Positions 52,392 through 61,769 of a stretch of DNA of 64,000 bases are shown in pieces. The DNA comes from Hafnia alvei. Lineage in GTDB: Bacteria > Pseudomonadota > Gammaproteobacteria > Enterobacterales > Enterobacteriaceae. The stretch lies in NCBI RefSeq assembly GCF_964063325.1, contig NZ_OZ061315.1:806001-870000 (forward strand), in the 5' to 3' direction. Positions within the stretch are counted from its first letter, which is position 1; each line of letters starts with the position of its first letter. Below the pieces are notes generated by a model. The model was not told where the DNA came from and made no database searches. It saw only the letters and a list, made by a program, of their open reading frames with translations. The position numbers and the translations under genes were made by a program.

Positions 52392-53399
52392 TCATACCGA
52401 ACGTGGTGTAGAGACCGAGTGACGGCATACTAGCGTTGGGCTAAACATATTCGTGGTTTCTGGCAGCGGCGATGCTGTTGATAATGCCAGCGCTAGTTCT
52501 GCCGCCTGCGTAGCCATGGCAACGACAGGGTAACGGATCGTGGTTAAGCGTGGGCGTAGATAGCGTGATATCAGCACGTCATCAAAACCTATCAGTGAAA
52601 TTTGTCCTGGTACATCAATGCTGTTATCGCTCAGTACGGATAGTGCGCCAGCCGCCATGGGATCGTTATAGCAGGTCACAGCGGTCACGGCTTTGCCGTG
52701 ACCAAGCAGCTCAGTCATCGCCTGTTCACCACCGATTTCATCCGGTGAACCGTAGGCAATCAGTCTATCGTCAACCGGAATATGATGCTCATGCAACGCA
52801 TCTAAATATCCTTGTAGGCGATCGTGCGCATCGGAAATGGGGTGGTTTGAGCAGATGCAGGCGATGTTCTTGTGCCCTTGCTGGATCAAATGGCGCGTAG
52901 CAAGCCAAGCACCGTAGCGGTCATCAAGAGCCACACAGCGGGTTTCGAATCCCGGCAATGTGCGGTTGATCAACACCATTCCCGGAATTTGCTGCATGAG
53001 ATGGGCCAGTTCTTCATCTGGGATCATTTTGGCGTGAACCACCAGCGCCGCACAGCGATGGCGGATCAGTTGCTCAATCGCCTGACGTTCTTTATCTGCG
53101 TTGTGGTAACCGTTACCAATTAATAAAAAATTACCGGTGGCATAGGCGACCTGTTCAACTGCTTTGACCATCGCGCCAAAAAAGGGGTCAGAAACGTCAG
53201 ATACAATCAAGCCAATCGTTTCAGTCGATTGCTGAGCCAGCGCGCGGGCATTGGCGTTGGGGTGATACTGCAACTGTTCCATGGCAGACATCACGGCATT
53301 GCGCGAGCTGTCGCTGGCTTTAGGTGAATTATTGATAACGCGAGAAACCGTGGCTACGGAAACACCCGCGAGTTTGGCAACATCCTTTATGGTAGCCAT
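52392..53399 (-). CDS. galR: Galactose operon repressor GalR
   Basis: DNA-binding repressor of galactose uptake and metabolism genes, released by galactose. The product starts at ATG 53399 (MATIKDVAKLAGVSVATVSR, the standard HTH); a slightly longer frame to 53411 is possible. It has 335 residues. The sensor domain shows the galR-specific segment QLIRHRCAALVVHAKMIPDEE. In E. coli galR lies between omrA and lysA; here omrA remains the neighbour on one side while lysA is 37 kb away. Confidence 0.95.
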   Translation of the reverse strand: MATIKDVAKLAGVSVATVSRVINNSPKASDSSRNAVMSAMEQLQYHPNANARALAQQSTETIGLIVSDVSDPFFGAMVKAVEQVAYATGNFLLIGNGYHNADKERQAIEQLIRHRCAALVVHAKMIPDEELAHLMQQIPGMVLINRTLPGFETRCVALDDRYGAWLATRHLIQQGHKNIACICSNHPISDAHDRLQGYLDALHEHHIPVDDRLIAYGSPDEIGGEQAMTELLGHGKAVTAVTCYNDPMAAGALSVLSDNSIDVPGQISLIGFDDVLISRYLRPRLTTIRYPVVAMATQAAELALALSTASPLPETTNMFSPTLVCRHSVSTPRSV

Positions 53400-53422
53400 G
53401 GGATTGTCCAAAAATACAGTGA

Positions 53423-53438
53423 GGGGAAGCGGTTACAC
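53423..53438 (-). promoter_or_regulatory. Putative Gal operator upstream of galR
   Basis: Read on the minus strand it is GTGTAACCGCTTCCCC, close to the GalR/GalS consensus GTGNAANCGNTTNCAC. It is 24 bp upstream of the start codon, consistent with autoregulation. Confidence 0.5.
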
Positions 53439-53599
53439 GCCAGTGTTGCGGAAAACCCCCGCCGCCGCAAGTCCCGTGCAATATCGGTTTGCAGGGATAT
53501 GTCTCAGAACGACAGAAATAACACCGCTAGTTACATTTTGCCCACGAATGTTGCGATTCGCAGCTAGCAGCGAATGGAACGACGTTTTAACCTAAATAT

Positions 53600-53688
53600 C
53601 CCAGAGGTATTGATTGGTGTGATTTCAGTACATTTGTGGCTGAAGCCAATGTTTACACCGACCTACGCGGATGCGTAGGTTTTTTTTT
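53600..53688 (+). ncRNA. omrA: OmrA small RNA
   Basis: 89 nt starting with CCCAGAGGTATTGATTGGTG, which is the conserved seed of the OmrA/OmrB RNAs. It ends in a terminator CCTACGCGGATGCGTAGG with nine Ts. The 3' part CGCGGATG and the position next to galR match omrA. OmpR-activated OmrA/B RNAs bind Hfq and repress outer-membrane protein, curli and ompR mRNAs in E. coli. Confidence 0.92.
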
Positions 53689-53702
53689 GCTTCCCCTGCG
53701 TC

Positions 53703-53980
53703 TTTGAAGCTGCCGCTGCGTTGGCAGCGTTCGTTCACCCAAATCACTTACTGATGTAAGCTCATCGGGCTTCACTCTCTTACCGCCTTGCCGCAACGCC
53801 AAATACTTTGGGGAAGTTTGGTGTATTTGAAGCTGCCGCTGCGTTGGCAGCGTTCGTTCACCCAAATCACTTATTGATGTAAGTTCATCGGGCTTCACTC
53901 TCTTGCCGCCTTGCCGCAACGCCAAATACTTTGGGGAAATTTGGTGTATTTGAAGCGACTGCTGCGTTGGCAGCTTTGCA
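53703..53980. repeat. 123-bp tandem repeat (ERIC-derived) between omrA and omrB
   Basis: Units start with TTTGAAGC at 53703, 53826 and 53949, i.e. two full 123-bp units and one partial. Each unit has an ERIC-like core: GTTGGCAGCGTTCGTTCACC, ATCACTTA-TGATGTAAG (inverted repeat) and CATCGGGCTTCACTC. The apparent 90-codon frame on the minus strand is only this repeat translated. Confidence 0.85.
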
Positions 53981-54129
53981 CATTTTCCCCACGGTTTTCC
54001 CCACGGTTTTTCTCACATTGACCTGAGGTGTTTCGGGTTTGAAAGGTAATTTACATATCGTTGCATTTTGAATGGTTATCTTGCGATAAATGCATAGTGA
54101 TGCAGCCGAATGTCTTCTACATTAGCCAT

Positions 54130-54218
54130 CCCAGAGGTATTGATTGGTGGGTTTTTCAGTGCATTTGCTACTGAGCCAATAAATTACACCGACCTACGCA
54201 GATGCGTAGGTTTTTTTT
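54130..54218 (+). ncRNA. omrB: OmrB small RNA
   Basis: Second copy with the same 5' seed CCCAGAGGTATTGATTGGTG, a different middle, and the tail AATTACACCGACCTACGCAG with a terminator and eight Ts. The AATTACACC and CGCAGATG features are those of E. coli omrB. It lies between omrA and aas, as in E. coli, and is 441 bp after the 53688 end of omrA, more than the usual close spacing. Confidence 0.9.
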
Positions 54219-54379
54219 ACCCCAAATTCCTGTACGCCTCCGCCTCGACGGCTGTTAGTTATTCTTAAATTATGATTATTTCTCATCTGTTTCCTGAAAA
54301 AATATCAGGGCTTTAGTATGCTCAATGAAAATGTACGTAATACTTATTGCGTATAACCTTTGAACATAGGGAGATGTGT

Positions 54380-56548
54380 ATGGTTTTCCGTTTTTTCCGC
54401 GCTTTTTTCCGCTTGATATTCCGCATAAAAATTACGGGTCTTGAGCACTCCTTCAAGCATGAAAAATTGCTTATTACCCCCAATCACGTCTCATTTTTAG
54501 ACGGTGTTTTAATGGCGCTTTATTTGCCCATTAGGCCAGTGTTTGCCGTTTATAGCTCGATTGCTGATAGCCGCTATATGCGTTTTATCAGTAAGTATGT
54601 GGATATTGTGGCGCTCGATCCCACTAAGCCAATGGCGATTAAACATCTGATCCGTATGGTTGAGCAGGGGCGTCCGGTGGTGATTTTCCCAGAAGGGCGT
54701 ATCACCGTGACTGGTTCGATGATGAAGATTTATGACGGAGCCGCGTTTGTGGCGGCACGTTCAGGCGCGGCGATTATTCCTGTTCGAATCGAAGGCGCGG
54801 AGTTTACGCCGTTTGGTCGTCTACGCGGGCTGTTCAAGACCCGTTGGTTCCCACAGATTAGTATTCACATTTTGCCGCCAACGCATTTAGCCATGCCTGA
54901 AGCACCGCGTGCGCGCGACCGTCGTTTGTTAGCCGGTGAGCGTCTGCATGACATCATGATGAAGGCGCGCATGGATTCCCAGCCACAACATACGTTATAT
55001 CAAGGCCTGCTGGCGGCGATGACGCGCTATGGTGCTTCCAAACCTATTATCGAAGACGTCTCTTTTAAAGAAGATAGCTACCGTACGTTATTGAAAAAAT
55101 CGCTGGGGGTGAGCCGTATTCTCGAGCGATTCACCGCGCAAGGTGAACACGTTGGCATGCTGTTGCCAAACGCAACGGTTACCGCCGCAGCCATTATTGG
55201 TGCCACGATGCGTAACCGCGTCCCTGCGTTGTTGAACTATACCGCGGGCGTGAACGGCGTGAAGAATGCCATGCTGGCTGCCAACATCAAAACTATCGTA
55301 ACGTCTCGCCAGTTTTTGGAAAAAGGCAAGCTGACGCATTTGCCTGAGCAGGTAACCGAGGCTAACTGGGTCTATCTGGAAGATCTGAAAGATACCGTAA
55401 CGCGCGATGATAAAATTTGGATTATCAAACATCTGCTGCGTCCTGAACGCGCGATGCTACCGCAAAAGCCGGATGACGCCGCGCTGATCCTGTTTACCTC
55501 AGGCTCTGAAGGTTATCCGAAGGGCGTGGTGCATTCTCACGCTAGCCTGATGGCTAACGTTGAGCAAATTCGTACCGTGGCTGACTTCACGCCCGCAGAC
55601 CGTTTCATGTCGGCTTTACCGTTGTTCCATGCCTTTGGTTTGACCGTTGGTTTGTTCACGCCGTTGATGACCGGCAGCCGCGTTTTCCTCTATCCAAGCC
55701 CTTTGCATTATCGCGTAGTGCCGGAGCTGGTCTACGATCGTAACTGTACCGTGCTGTTTGGCACCTCGACGTTCTTGGGCAACTATGCGCGTTTTGCTCA
55801 TCCTTATGATTTTGCTCGCTTGCGTTACGTGGTGGCTGGCGCTGAGAAGCTATCGCCACATACGGCGCAGGTTTGGCAGGACAAATTTGGCATTCGCATT
55901 CTGGAAGGCTATGGCGTGACCGAGTGTGCGCCGGTGGTGGCGATTAACGTGCCAATGTCGACGAAAGTCGGCAGCGTTGGTCGAATTTTGCCATCGATGG
56001 AAGCCCGCTTAATGAAGATGACCGGCATAGAGCAGGGTGGGCGTTTGCAGCTGCGCGGGCCAAATATTATGAAAGGCTATCTGCGGGTCGAGAATCCAGG
56101 CGTGCTGGAAGTTCCACAGGCGGAAAATGCTGACGGCGTGATGGAAGCGGGTTGGTATGACACCGGCGACGTAGTTACGTTAGATGATAGAGGCTATTGC
56201 GTTATCCGTGGGCGAGTTAAGCGCTTCGCTAAGTTAGCGGGAGAAATGGTATCGCTGGAAAGCGTGGAGCAGTTGGCCTTAAAAGTGTCTCCCGATCATG
56301 AACATGCGGCGTCATCGCGCAGTGACAGCAGCAAAGGCGAAGCGTTGGTGTTGTTTACGACCGATGCTGAATTAAGCCGTGACCGCCTGTTAAAACAGGC
56401 GCGTGAAAGCGGTGTGCCAGAACTTGCTGTGCCACGCGATATTCGTTTCCTTAAACCGTTGCCGGTATTAGGGAGCGGGAAAATTGATTTCGTTACCCTA
56501 CGCCAAATGGCCGAGAACAAAGAGACAGCAACCGGAGAAACAGCATGA
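54380..56548 (+). CDS. aas: Aas, bifunctional 2-acyl-GPE acyltransferase/acyl-ACP synthetase
   Basis: Re-acylates lysophosphatidylethanolamine at the inner membrane, using fatty acid, ATP and bound ACP. The N-terminal PlsC-like domain (about 1-200) has NHVSFLD and FPEGRIT; the C-terminal AMP-binding domain (about 230-715) has TSGSEGYPKG, YGVTECAPVV and YDTGD. I chose ATG 54380, six bases after AGGGAG, because it matches the E. coli N-terminus in length (722 against 719 residues); the open frame starts earlier at 54347. It overlaps lplT by 4 bp. Confidence 0.95.
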   Translation: MVFRFFRAFFRLIFRIKITGLEHSFKHEKLLITPNHVSFLDGVLMALYLPIRPVFAVYSSIADSRYMRFISKYVDIVALDPTKPMAIKHLIRMVEQGRPVVIFPEGRITVTGSMMKIYDGAAFVAARSGAAIIPVRIEGAEFTPFGRLRGLFKTRWFPQISIHILPPTHLAMPEAPRARDRRLLAGERLHDIMMKARMDSQPQHTLYQGLLAAMTRYGASKPIIEDVSFKEDSYRTLLKKSLGVSRILERFTAQGEHVGMLLPNATVTAAAIIGATMRNRVPALLNYTAGVNGVKNAMLAANIKTIVTSRQFLEKGKLTHLPEQVTEANWVYLEDLKDTVTRDDKIWIIKHLLRPERAMLPQKPDDAALILFTSGSEGYPKGVVHSHASLMANVEQIRTVADFTPADRFMSALPLFHAFGLTVGLFTPLMTGSRVFLYPSPLHYRVVPELVYDRNCTVLFGTSTFLGNYARFAHPYDFARLRYVVAGAEKLSPHTAQVWQDKFGIRILEGYGVTECAPVVAINVPMSTKVGSVGRILPSMEARLMKMTGIEQGGRLQLRGPNIMKGYLRVENPGVLEVPQAENADGVMEAGWYDTGDVVTLDDRGYCVIRGRVKRFAKLAGEMVSLESVEQLALKVSPDHEHAASSRSDSSKGEALVLFTTDAELSRDRLLKQARESGVPELAVPRDIRFLKPLPVLGSGKIDFVTLRQMAENKETATGETA

Positions 56549-57753
56549 GTGATGCAGTAAGTCCGACAGCGCCGTTGTTAAACCGCAGCATGAAGGCGGT
56601 GATTCTGGCGCAGTTTTTCTCGGCGTTTGGTGATAATGCGCTGTTGTTTGCCACCCTCGCGGTGATCAAACAGCAGCTCTATCCTGATTGGAGTCAGCCG
56701 GTTTTACAGATGGCGTTTGTGGCGACTTATATCATTCTAGCCCCGTTTGTGGGGCAGTTTGCCGACAGCTTCTCCAAAGGGCGAGTTATGATGGTTGCCA
56801 ATGCGCTGAAACTGTTGGGCGCGTTGGTTATCTGTTTTGGCTTTAATCCGTTCTTGGGATATACCCTCGTGGGTATTGGTGCTGCGGCATATTCTCCGGC
56901 TAAATACGGCATTCTTGGCGAGATCACCAGCGGCGATCAGTTGGTGAAAGCCAACGGATTGATGGAGGCCTCCACGATCGCGGCGATCCTCATTGGGTCG
57001 GTGGCTGGCGGCATGATGGCGGATCTCAATGTGATCGCGGCATTGGCGCTGTGCGTATTGGTTTATGGCGCGGCGGTGGCAGCGAACTGGTTTATCCCGA
57101 AGCTGAATGCGGCGCATCCTGCGAAATCATGGAACCCTGCCCGTATGGTGTCGATCTTCGGCAATGCATGTCGGGTGTTATGGAACAATCAGGAAGCACG
57201 TTTCTCGTTAATTGGCACCAGCCTATTCTGGGGCGCAGGCGTTACGCTGCGTTTTCTGTTAGTGCTGTGGGTGCCGGTGGTGCTGAACATCACGGATAAC
57301 ACCACGCCAACCTTGCTGAATGCAATGGTTGCGGTGGGGATTGTGATTGGTGCAGCGGCAGCGGCCAAACTTGTGACGCTCAGTACGGTGAAACGCTGTT
57401 TGCCTGCGGGCGTTTTGATTGGCGTCGTGGTGGCATGGTTTGCGATGCAAAGTAGCCCATCGGTTTCTTATGCGTTGCTCGTGCTGGTAGGGATTTGCGG
57501 CGGTTTCTTTGTGGTGCCGCTAAATGCGTTGCTGCAAGAGCGTGGAAGACACAGCGTAGGCGCGGGTAATGCTATCGCGGTACAGAATCTGGGTGAAAAC
57601 ACCGCCATGCTGCTGATGCTTGGTCTGTATTCGCTGGTGGTAAAAATCGGTGTCCCGGTTGTGGGTATCGGCGTGGGCTTCGGCGTTGTTTTTGCTTTGG
57701 CAATCGCGGGCGTCTGGGGATGGGACGTTGTGCGTAGAAAGCGTGGAATTTAA
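56545..57753 (+). CDS. lplT: LplT, lysophospholipid transporter
   Basis: Major-facilitator protein that flips lysophospholipids into the inner leaflet for Aas. The 402-residue product has about 12 hydrophobic segments; the segment FFSAFGDNALLFATLAVIK is the conserved start. It is coupled to aas through an ATGA overlap and followed by a clear terminator. Confidence 0.95.
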   Translation: MSDAVSPTAPLLNRSMKAVILAQFFSAFGDNALLFATLAVIKQQLYPDWSQPVLQMAFVATYIILAPFVGQFADSFSKGRVMMVANALKLLGALVICFGFNPFLGYTLVGIGAAAYSPAKYGILGEITSGDQLVKANGLMEASTIAAILIGSVAGGMMADLNVIAALALCVLVYGAAVAANWFIPKLNAAHPAKSWNPARMVSIFGNACRVLWNNQEARFSLIGTSLFWGAGVTLRFLLVLWVPVVLNITDNTTPTLLNAMVAVGIVIGAAAAAKLVTLSTVKRCLPAGVLIGVVVAWFAMQSSPSVSYALLVLVGICGGFFVVPLNALLQERGRHSVGAGNAIAVQNLGENTAMLLMLGLYSLVVKIGVPVVGIGVGFGVVFALAIAGVWGWDVVRRKRGI

Positions 57754-57765
57754 AATGCTTTAAGT

Positions 57766-57793
57766 GCCCTCCCGGTAAAGGGAGGGCTGTTTT
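57766..57793 (+). terminator. Intrinsic terminator after lplT
   Basis: Stem GCCCTCCC / GGGAGGGC with a GGTAAA loop, followed by TGTTTT. Confidence 0.85.
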
Positions 57794-57798
57794 CGCGC

Positions 57799-58839
57799 TT
57801 ACGGTGCCGGATAAGTAAACCGGCTATGAATTTCATCAATAGCCTTCAACACATCTTCGTTTAGCACCAAATTTCTGCTTTCAATATTACTCTTCAACTG
57901 TTCCAGCGTGGTTGCGCCCAGCAAGGTGCTGGACACAAATGGCTGCTGACGCACAAACGCCAATGCCATCTGCGCGGGATCTAACCCATGTTTTTTCGCC
58001 AGTGCGACATATTCGGCGACGGCACCTTCGGTTTGTTTGCTGGTGTAGCGAGTGAAGCGGCTAAACAGCGTATTACGCGCCGTCGCGGGTTTCGCCCCAT
58101 TGAGGTATTTGCCGCTTAAAGTGCCGAAGCCTAAGCAGGAATAGGCCAGCAGCTCAACGCCTTCATATTGGCTGATTTCAGCTAATCCCACTTCAAAGCT
58201 GCGATTGAGCAAGCTGTAGGGATTTTGGATGGAAACGATACGTGGCAGATCGTGTTTTTCCGCCAGCTGTAGGTAGCGCATGACGCCCCAAGGCGTTTCG
58301 TTAGAAACCCCGATGTAACGAATTTTACCCGCACGAACTTGTTCAGAAAGAGCTTCTAAGGTTTCTAGAATAGTGACGGCAGGCTTCTGTTCGGTATAGC
58401 GATAACCAAGCTGGCCAAAGCAGTTGGTTGGTCGCTGTGGCCAATGTAGCTGGTAAAGATCGATATAGTCGGTATTGAGTCGCTTTAAGCTGGCATCCAG
58501 CGCAGCGCGGATATTTTTACGGTCGAGGGCTTGTTCAGGACGAATACTGCTGTCGTTGTTGCGCACAGGGCCGGTGATTTTGGTCGCCAGCACAATTTTT
58601 TCACGGTTGCCTCGTTTGGCAAGCCAACTGCCAATATAGGCCTCGGTCAGACCTTGAGTTTCTGGGCGAGGCGGCACCGGATACATTTCTGCAGTATCAA
58701 TCAGGTTAATTCCGCTGGCAATTGCCAGATCGAGTTGAGCGTGGGCATCAGCTTCGCTGTTTTGTTCCCCGAACGTCATGGTTCCTAAGCCCAGTTCGCT
58801 AACTTCCAGCGAGCTGTGTGGAATGCGGTGATATTGCAT
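57799..58839 (-). CDS. tas: Tas, aldo/keto reductase
   Basis: A 346-residue NADPH-dependent aldo/keto reductase. The N-terminus MQYHRIPHSSLEVSELGLG and the catalytic tetrad (Asp in NLIDTAEMYPVPPRPETQ with Tyr, Lys in VLATKI, His in DLYQLHWPQRP) are evident. E. coli Tas was found by complementing a tyrosine prephenate-dehydrogenase mutant under starvation; its real substrate is unknown. ATG 58839 is preceded by AGGA and yields the same length as E. coli. The gene converges on lplT, as in E. coli. Confidence 0.95.
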   Translation of the reverse strand: MQYHRIPHSSLEVSELGLGTMTFGEQNSEADAHAQLDLAIASGINLIDTAEMYPVPPRPETQGLTEAYIGSWLAKRGNREKIVLATKITGPVRNNDSSIRPEQALDRKNIRAALDASLKRLNTDYIDLYQLHWPQRPTNCFGQLGYRYTEQKPAVTILETLEALSEQVRAGKIRYIGVSNETPWGVMRYLQLAEKHDLPRIVSIQNPYSLLNRSFEVGLAEISQYEGVELLAYSCLGFGTLSGKYLNGAKPATARNTLFSRFTRYTSKQTEGAVAEYVALAKKHGLDPAQMALAFVRQQPFVSSTLLGATTLEQLKSNIESRNLVLNEDVLKAIDEIHSRFTYPAP

Positions 58840-58933
58840 AGCTGAGCATCCTTCATAGATGGAACGTGTTCTTAGAGGATGGAACGTCATCCTCATTTAT
58901 TTCTGCTACTACTTTAGCAAGATTATGCGGGCC

Positions 58934-58984
58934 TATACCCTTCATACTTGAAGCAACTCCAACTCCAATTATTTTGGGTATATA
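58934..58984. repeat. Internally deleted ERIC element
   Basis: TATACCCTTCATACTTGAAGC is joined almost directly to AATTATTTTGGGTATAT. These are the two ERIC ends with about 75 bp of the middle missing. It lies in the tas-phoA space. Confidence 0.75.
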
Positions 58985-59014
58985 TCTACCCCAATATTTC
59001 GAGGTTACGCCACA

Positions 59015-59070
59015 TTGTCATATTTCTAGAACAACTCCGTCACAAAACCTTCACTAAGGCTTCTTATACT
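59015..59070 (+). promoter_or_regulatory. Tandem PHO box and -10 of phoA
   Basis: Two 7-4-7 PhoB boxes 22 bp apart: TTGTCAT-ATTT-CTAGAAC at 59015 and CCGTCAC-AAAA-CCTTCAC at 59037. A -10 TATACT (59065-59070) follows 10 bp after the second box, where the PHO box replaces the -35. This is the standard layout of PhoB-activated promoters. Confidence 0.85.
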
Positions 59071-59130
59071 GCCTGCATCTTGAAGCACGACGCGTATATG
59101 CAGAGTATTTATTTACAAGGAGATAGTGAA

Positions 59131-60552
59131 GTGGCCTCTAATAAAATTTTTTCGTTGTCTATGTTAAGCCTAATGATGTTGATGCCACCGGCGCAGGCGG
59201 CTAATCCGGCACTAGCCGATTTAACGGCGCGTGCAGCCCAAGGAGATATCACTCAGTTTGGTGGTGCGCGACGCATGACGCAGGATCAAACCACTGCGCT
59301 AATTGCCTCTTTGAGCAATAAAACGGCCAAAAATGTCATTTTGTTGATTGGCGACGGCATGGGGGATTCTGAGATTACCTCGGCGCGTAACTATGCCGAA
59401 GGCGCTGGCGGTCAATTTAAAGGGATCGATGCGTTGCCGCTGACGGGGCAATACACGCATTACTCTTTAGATAAGAAAACCCATAAACCCGACTATGTTA
59501 CGGATTCAGCGGCATCAGCGACCGCGTGGAGCACCGGTGTAAAAACCTACAATGGAGCTCTGGGCGTGGACGTGAACGGTAAGTCTCATCGCACCTTATT
59601 AGAGATGGCGAAAGCGGCGGGAAAAGCCACGGGTAACGTCTCAACGGCTGAGCTGCAGGATGCCACGCCAGCGGCACAGGCATCTCACGTAACCTCACGT
59701 AAATGCTATGGTCCAAGTAAAACGCTGGAGCTGTGTCCGGGGAATGCGTTGGAAAATGGCGGTGAAGGCTCTATTTCCGAGCAGCTGTTAAAAACCCGTG
59801 CCGACGTAACGCTGGGCGGGGGCGCTAAAACGTTCTCTGAAACGGCAAATTCAGGCGATTGGAAAGACAAAACGTTGATGCAGCAGGCCGAAGGACTGGG
59901 TTATCAGGTGGTTACGAATCTAGATGCGCTAAACAAACTAAGTGTCGCAGACCAGCAAAAACCAGTTCTGGGGCTCTTTTCTGATGGCAATATGCCGGTA
60001 CGCTGGCAGGGGCCAAAAGCGACCTATCATGGGAATCTGGATAGCGCGCCGGTAACCTGTAGCGTTAATCCTGAACGCAGCGCTTCCACGCCGACGCTGG
60101 CACAGATGACTGAAAAAGCGATTTCGTTGTTAGATAAGAATCCAAAAGGTTTCTTCTTGCAGGTGGAAGGTGCATCGATCGATAAACAAGATCATGCTGC
60201 CAACCCCTGTGGGCAATTTGGTGAAACCGTTGATTTAGATGAAGCGGTGCAAAAAGCATTAGAATTTGCGCGCAAAGACGGTAATACCTTGGTGATTGTG
60301 ACCGCAGACCATGCCCATTCAAGCCAGATTATTGCACCTGATAGCAAAGCGCCGGGGTTAACTCAGGCGTTAACCACCAAAGATGGCGCGGTGATGGCGA
60401 TTAGCTACGGTAATTCTGAAGGTGATTCACAGGAGCATACCGGCACTCAGCTACGTGTCGCGGCCTATGGGCCACATGCGGGTAACGTCGTTGGCCTGAC
60501 CGATCAAACCGATTTGTTCTTTACCATGCGCGATGCGATGGGGATTAAGTAA
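59131..60552 (+). CDS. phoA: Alkaline phosphatase PhoA
   Basis: Periplasmic zinc/magnesium phosphomonoesterase that frees phosphate from organic esters. The start is GTG 59131 with AAGGAG eight bases upstream. The signal peptide ends in PPAQA, about residue 23. Metal and active-site motifs: IGDGMGDSEIT (Asp), DYVTDSAASATAWSTG with the nucleophile Ser, VEGASIDKQDHAAN and VTADHAHSS with the zinc ligands, and SQEHTGTQ. Cys pairs in the segments SRKCYGPSKTLELCPGN and VTCSVNP and ANPCGQFG fit the disulfides. In E. coli phoA is at 8.6 min; here it lies between tas and ygdQ. Confidence 0.95.
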   Translation: MASNKIFSLSMLSLMMLMPPAQAANPALADLTARAAQGDITQFGGARRMTQDQTTALIASLSNKTAKNVILLIGDGMGDSEITSARNYAEGAGGQFKGIDALPLTGQYTHYSLDKKTHKPDYVTDSAASATAWSTGVKTYNGALGVDVNGKSHRTLLEMAKAAGKATGNVSTAELQDATPAAQASHVTSRKCYGPSKTLELCPGNALENGGEGSISEQLLKTRADVTLGGGAKTFSETANSGDWKDKTLMQQAEGLGYQVVTNLDALNKLSVADQQKPVLGLFSDGNMPVRWQGPKATYHGNLDSAPVTCSVNPERSASTPTLAQMTEKAISLLDKNPKGFFLQVEGASIDKQDHAANPCGQFGETVDLDEAVQKALEFARKDGNTLVIVTADHAHSSQIIAPDSKAPGLTQALTTKDGAVMAISYGNSEGDSQEHTGTQLRVAAYGPHAGNVVGLTDQTDLFFTMRDAMGIK

Positions 60553-60557
60553 CTGTT

Positions 60558-60684
60558 TATACCCATCATACTTCAAGCTGTATCTTTGTTGGCTGCGCTC
60601 ACTCACCCGAATCACTGACTTGAGTAAGTTCATCGGGATTCGCTCACTTGCCGCCTCGATGTAACTCGAATTATTTTGGGTATA
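60558..60684. repeat. ERIC (IRU) element, full length
   Basis: 127 bp from TATACCCATCATACTTCAAG to CGAATTATTTTGGGTATA, with the typical central inverted repeat ATCACTGACTTGAGTAAG and GATTCGCTCACTTGCCGCC. It starts 5 bp after the phoA stop and so may affect the 3' end of its mRNA. Confidence 0.92.
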
Positions 60685-60881
60685 TCCTTATTATATAAAG
60701 ATAAGTATCGGAGATAGGATGGGGGGCCATCTCTATTTAACGGTGGGGAGGGGGGAGTTTCATGGGGCCTCCCCTAAAAATAGATAGTATTTAGATAAAG
60801 TAACTCTGCGGTAATACCTTATTGCATGCTATGTTTTGGCTATAAGTATTTTCATCGGCAGTATGTGTTGCGCGTTATCTT

Positions 60882-61718
60882 ATGAAAGAAAATAGTCCAG
60901 CAGATAAACAATCCCTTGTTGAAAGTGAAGTCGGGGAACATCTCCGTTTCTATCGGCTTTGCGGGATAATGGCTGCAGCAAGTGTTGTATTTATTACCTT
61001 ACTAACGGTATTGGTGTATCCAGAAAGCATGCACGAAAATGCCTATCGTATTGCTTGTCTGGTGTATGGTCCCGTCACACTTCTTTTACTTCTTGGTATG
61101 TTTAAATATCCAATGATATGTAGTTGGATATTATTTGCTGTTTTTCATACCATGCTATTGTATTTATTTATTGATGGCACGACGTTTAATCTCGTTATAT
61201 CGACATTGTTTTCGTTATTCTTTTTATTGGGTGTCGTGGCGAATACCCAACTCCATCGTGGCCTCGAAAGGCCACTGTGGCTGGCGCAGCGCAGGTGCAA
61301 GCCTATCGGGTTATTGTGTTTAATTGCTCTACTGGCGGCTTTACTGAGCAGCGGATATGCGTTTCGTTGGATTGAAAAGAAAAAAGAAGATCCGTTGCAA
61401 TGGATTGAATATCGTCGCGAAATGCTGAAACGCTATGTGGATGCGACTCCGCAGGCTGATACTCCGGACAGTATGTTTAAGCTGCGTCGGGTCAGGCTGG
61501 AAGGGAAAACGCTGGTGTTTGTTTTCCGTGTTATTCCGCCATCGGATGAGCCGATTGAAAGCACTTTAGCCAAACATGCCAAAGATGACTTTATTGCGCA
61601 CTGCAATGAGAAAGGGATTCGTCATTACAATATGAAAATCATGTACGTATATCATGTTGACCAGCTCGAACATATCTTTGTAATGGATAAGAAAGACTGT
61701 GACCGATTAGGCAAATAA
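60882..61718 (+). CDS. Predicted inner-membrane protein, unknown function
   Basis: A 278-residue protein that I do not recognise. Four hydrophobic segments (about residues 28-48, 57-75, 80-120 and 147-165) are followed by a charged, soluble C-terminal domain of about 110 residues, beginning EKKKEDPLQWIEYRREML and ending in IFVMDKKDCDRLGK. It stands alone with a terminator just downstream. The start ATG 60882 lacks a strong ribosome-binding site. In E. coli the tas-ygdQ space holds ygdR, a small lipoprotein gene not related to this one. Confidence 0.7.
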   Translation: MKENSPADKQSLVESEVGEHLRFYRLCGIMAAASVVFITLLTVLVYPESMHENAYRIACLVYGPVTLLLLLGMFKYPMICSWILFAVFHTMLLYLFIDGTTFNLVISTLFSLFFLLGVVANTQLHRGLERPLWLAQRRCKPIGLLCLIALLAALLSSGYAFRWIEKKKEDPLQWIEYRREMLKRYVDATPQADTPDSMFKLRRVRLEGKTLVFVFRVIPPSDEPIESTLAKHAKDDFIAHCNEKGIRHYNMKIMYVYHVDQLEHIFVMDKKDCDRLGK

Positions 61719-61720
61719 AA

Positions 61721-61747
61721 AAGGAGAACGAGAGTTCTCCTTTTTTA
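61721..61747 (+). terminator. Intrinsic terminator after the unknown membrane protein gene
   Basis: Stem AAGGAGAA / TTCTCCTT with CGAGAG as loop and T run; the A run before it makes it bidirectional, also serving ygdQ. Confidence 0.9.
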
Positions 61748-61769
61748 TTTATGTATGAATAATCTGATA

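Noticed and set aside
53653..53925. 90-codon minus-strand frame with two internal repeats
   Set aside because: It is the 123-bp tandem repeat translated (123 is a multiple of 3, so the frame stays open); no ribosome-binding site and no known family.
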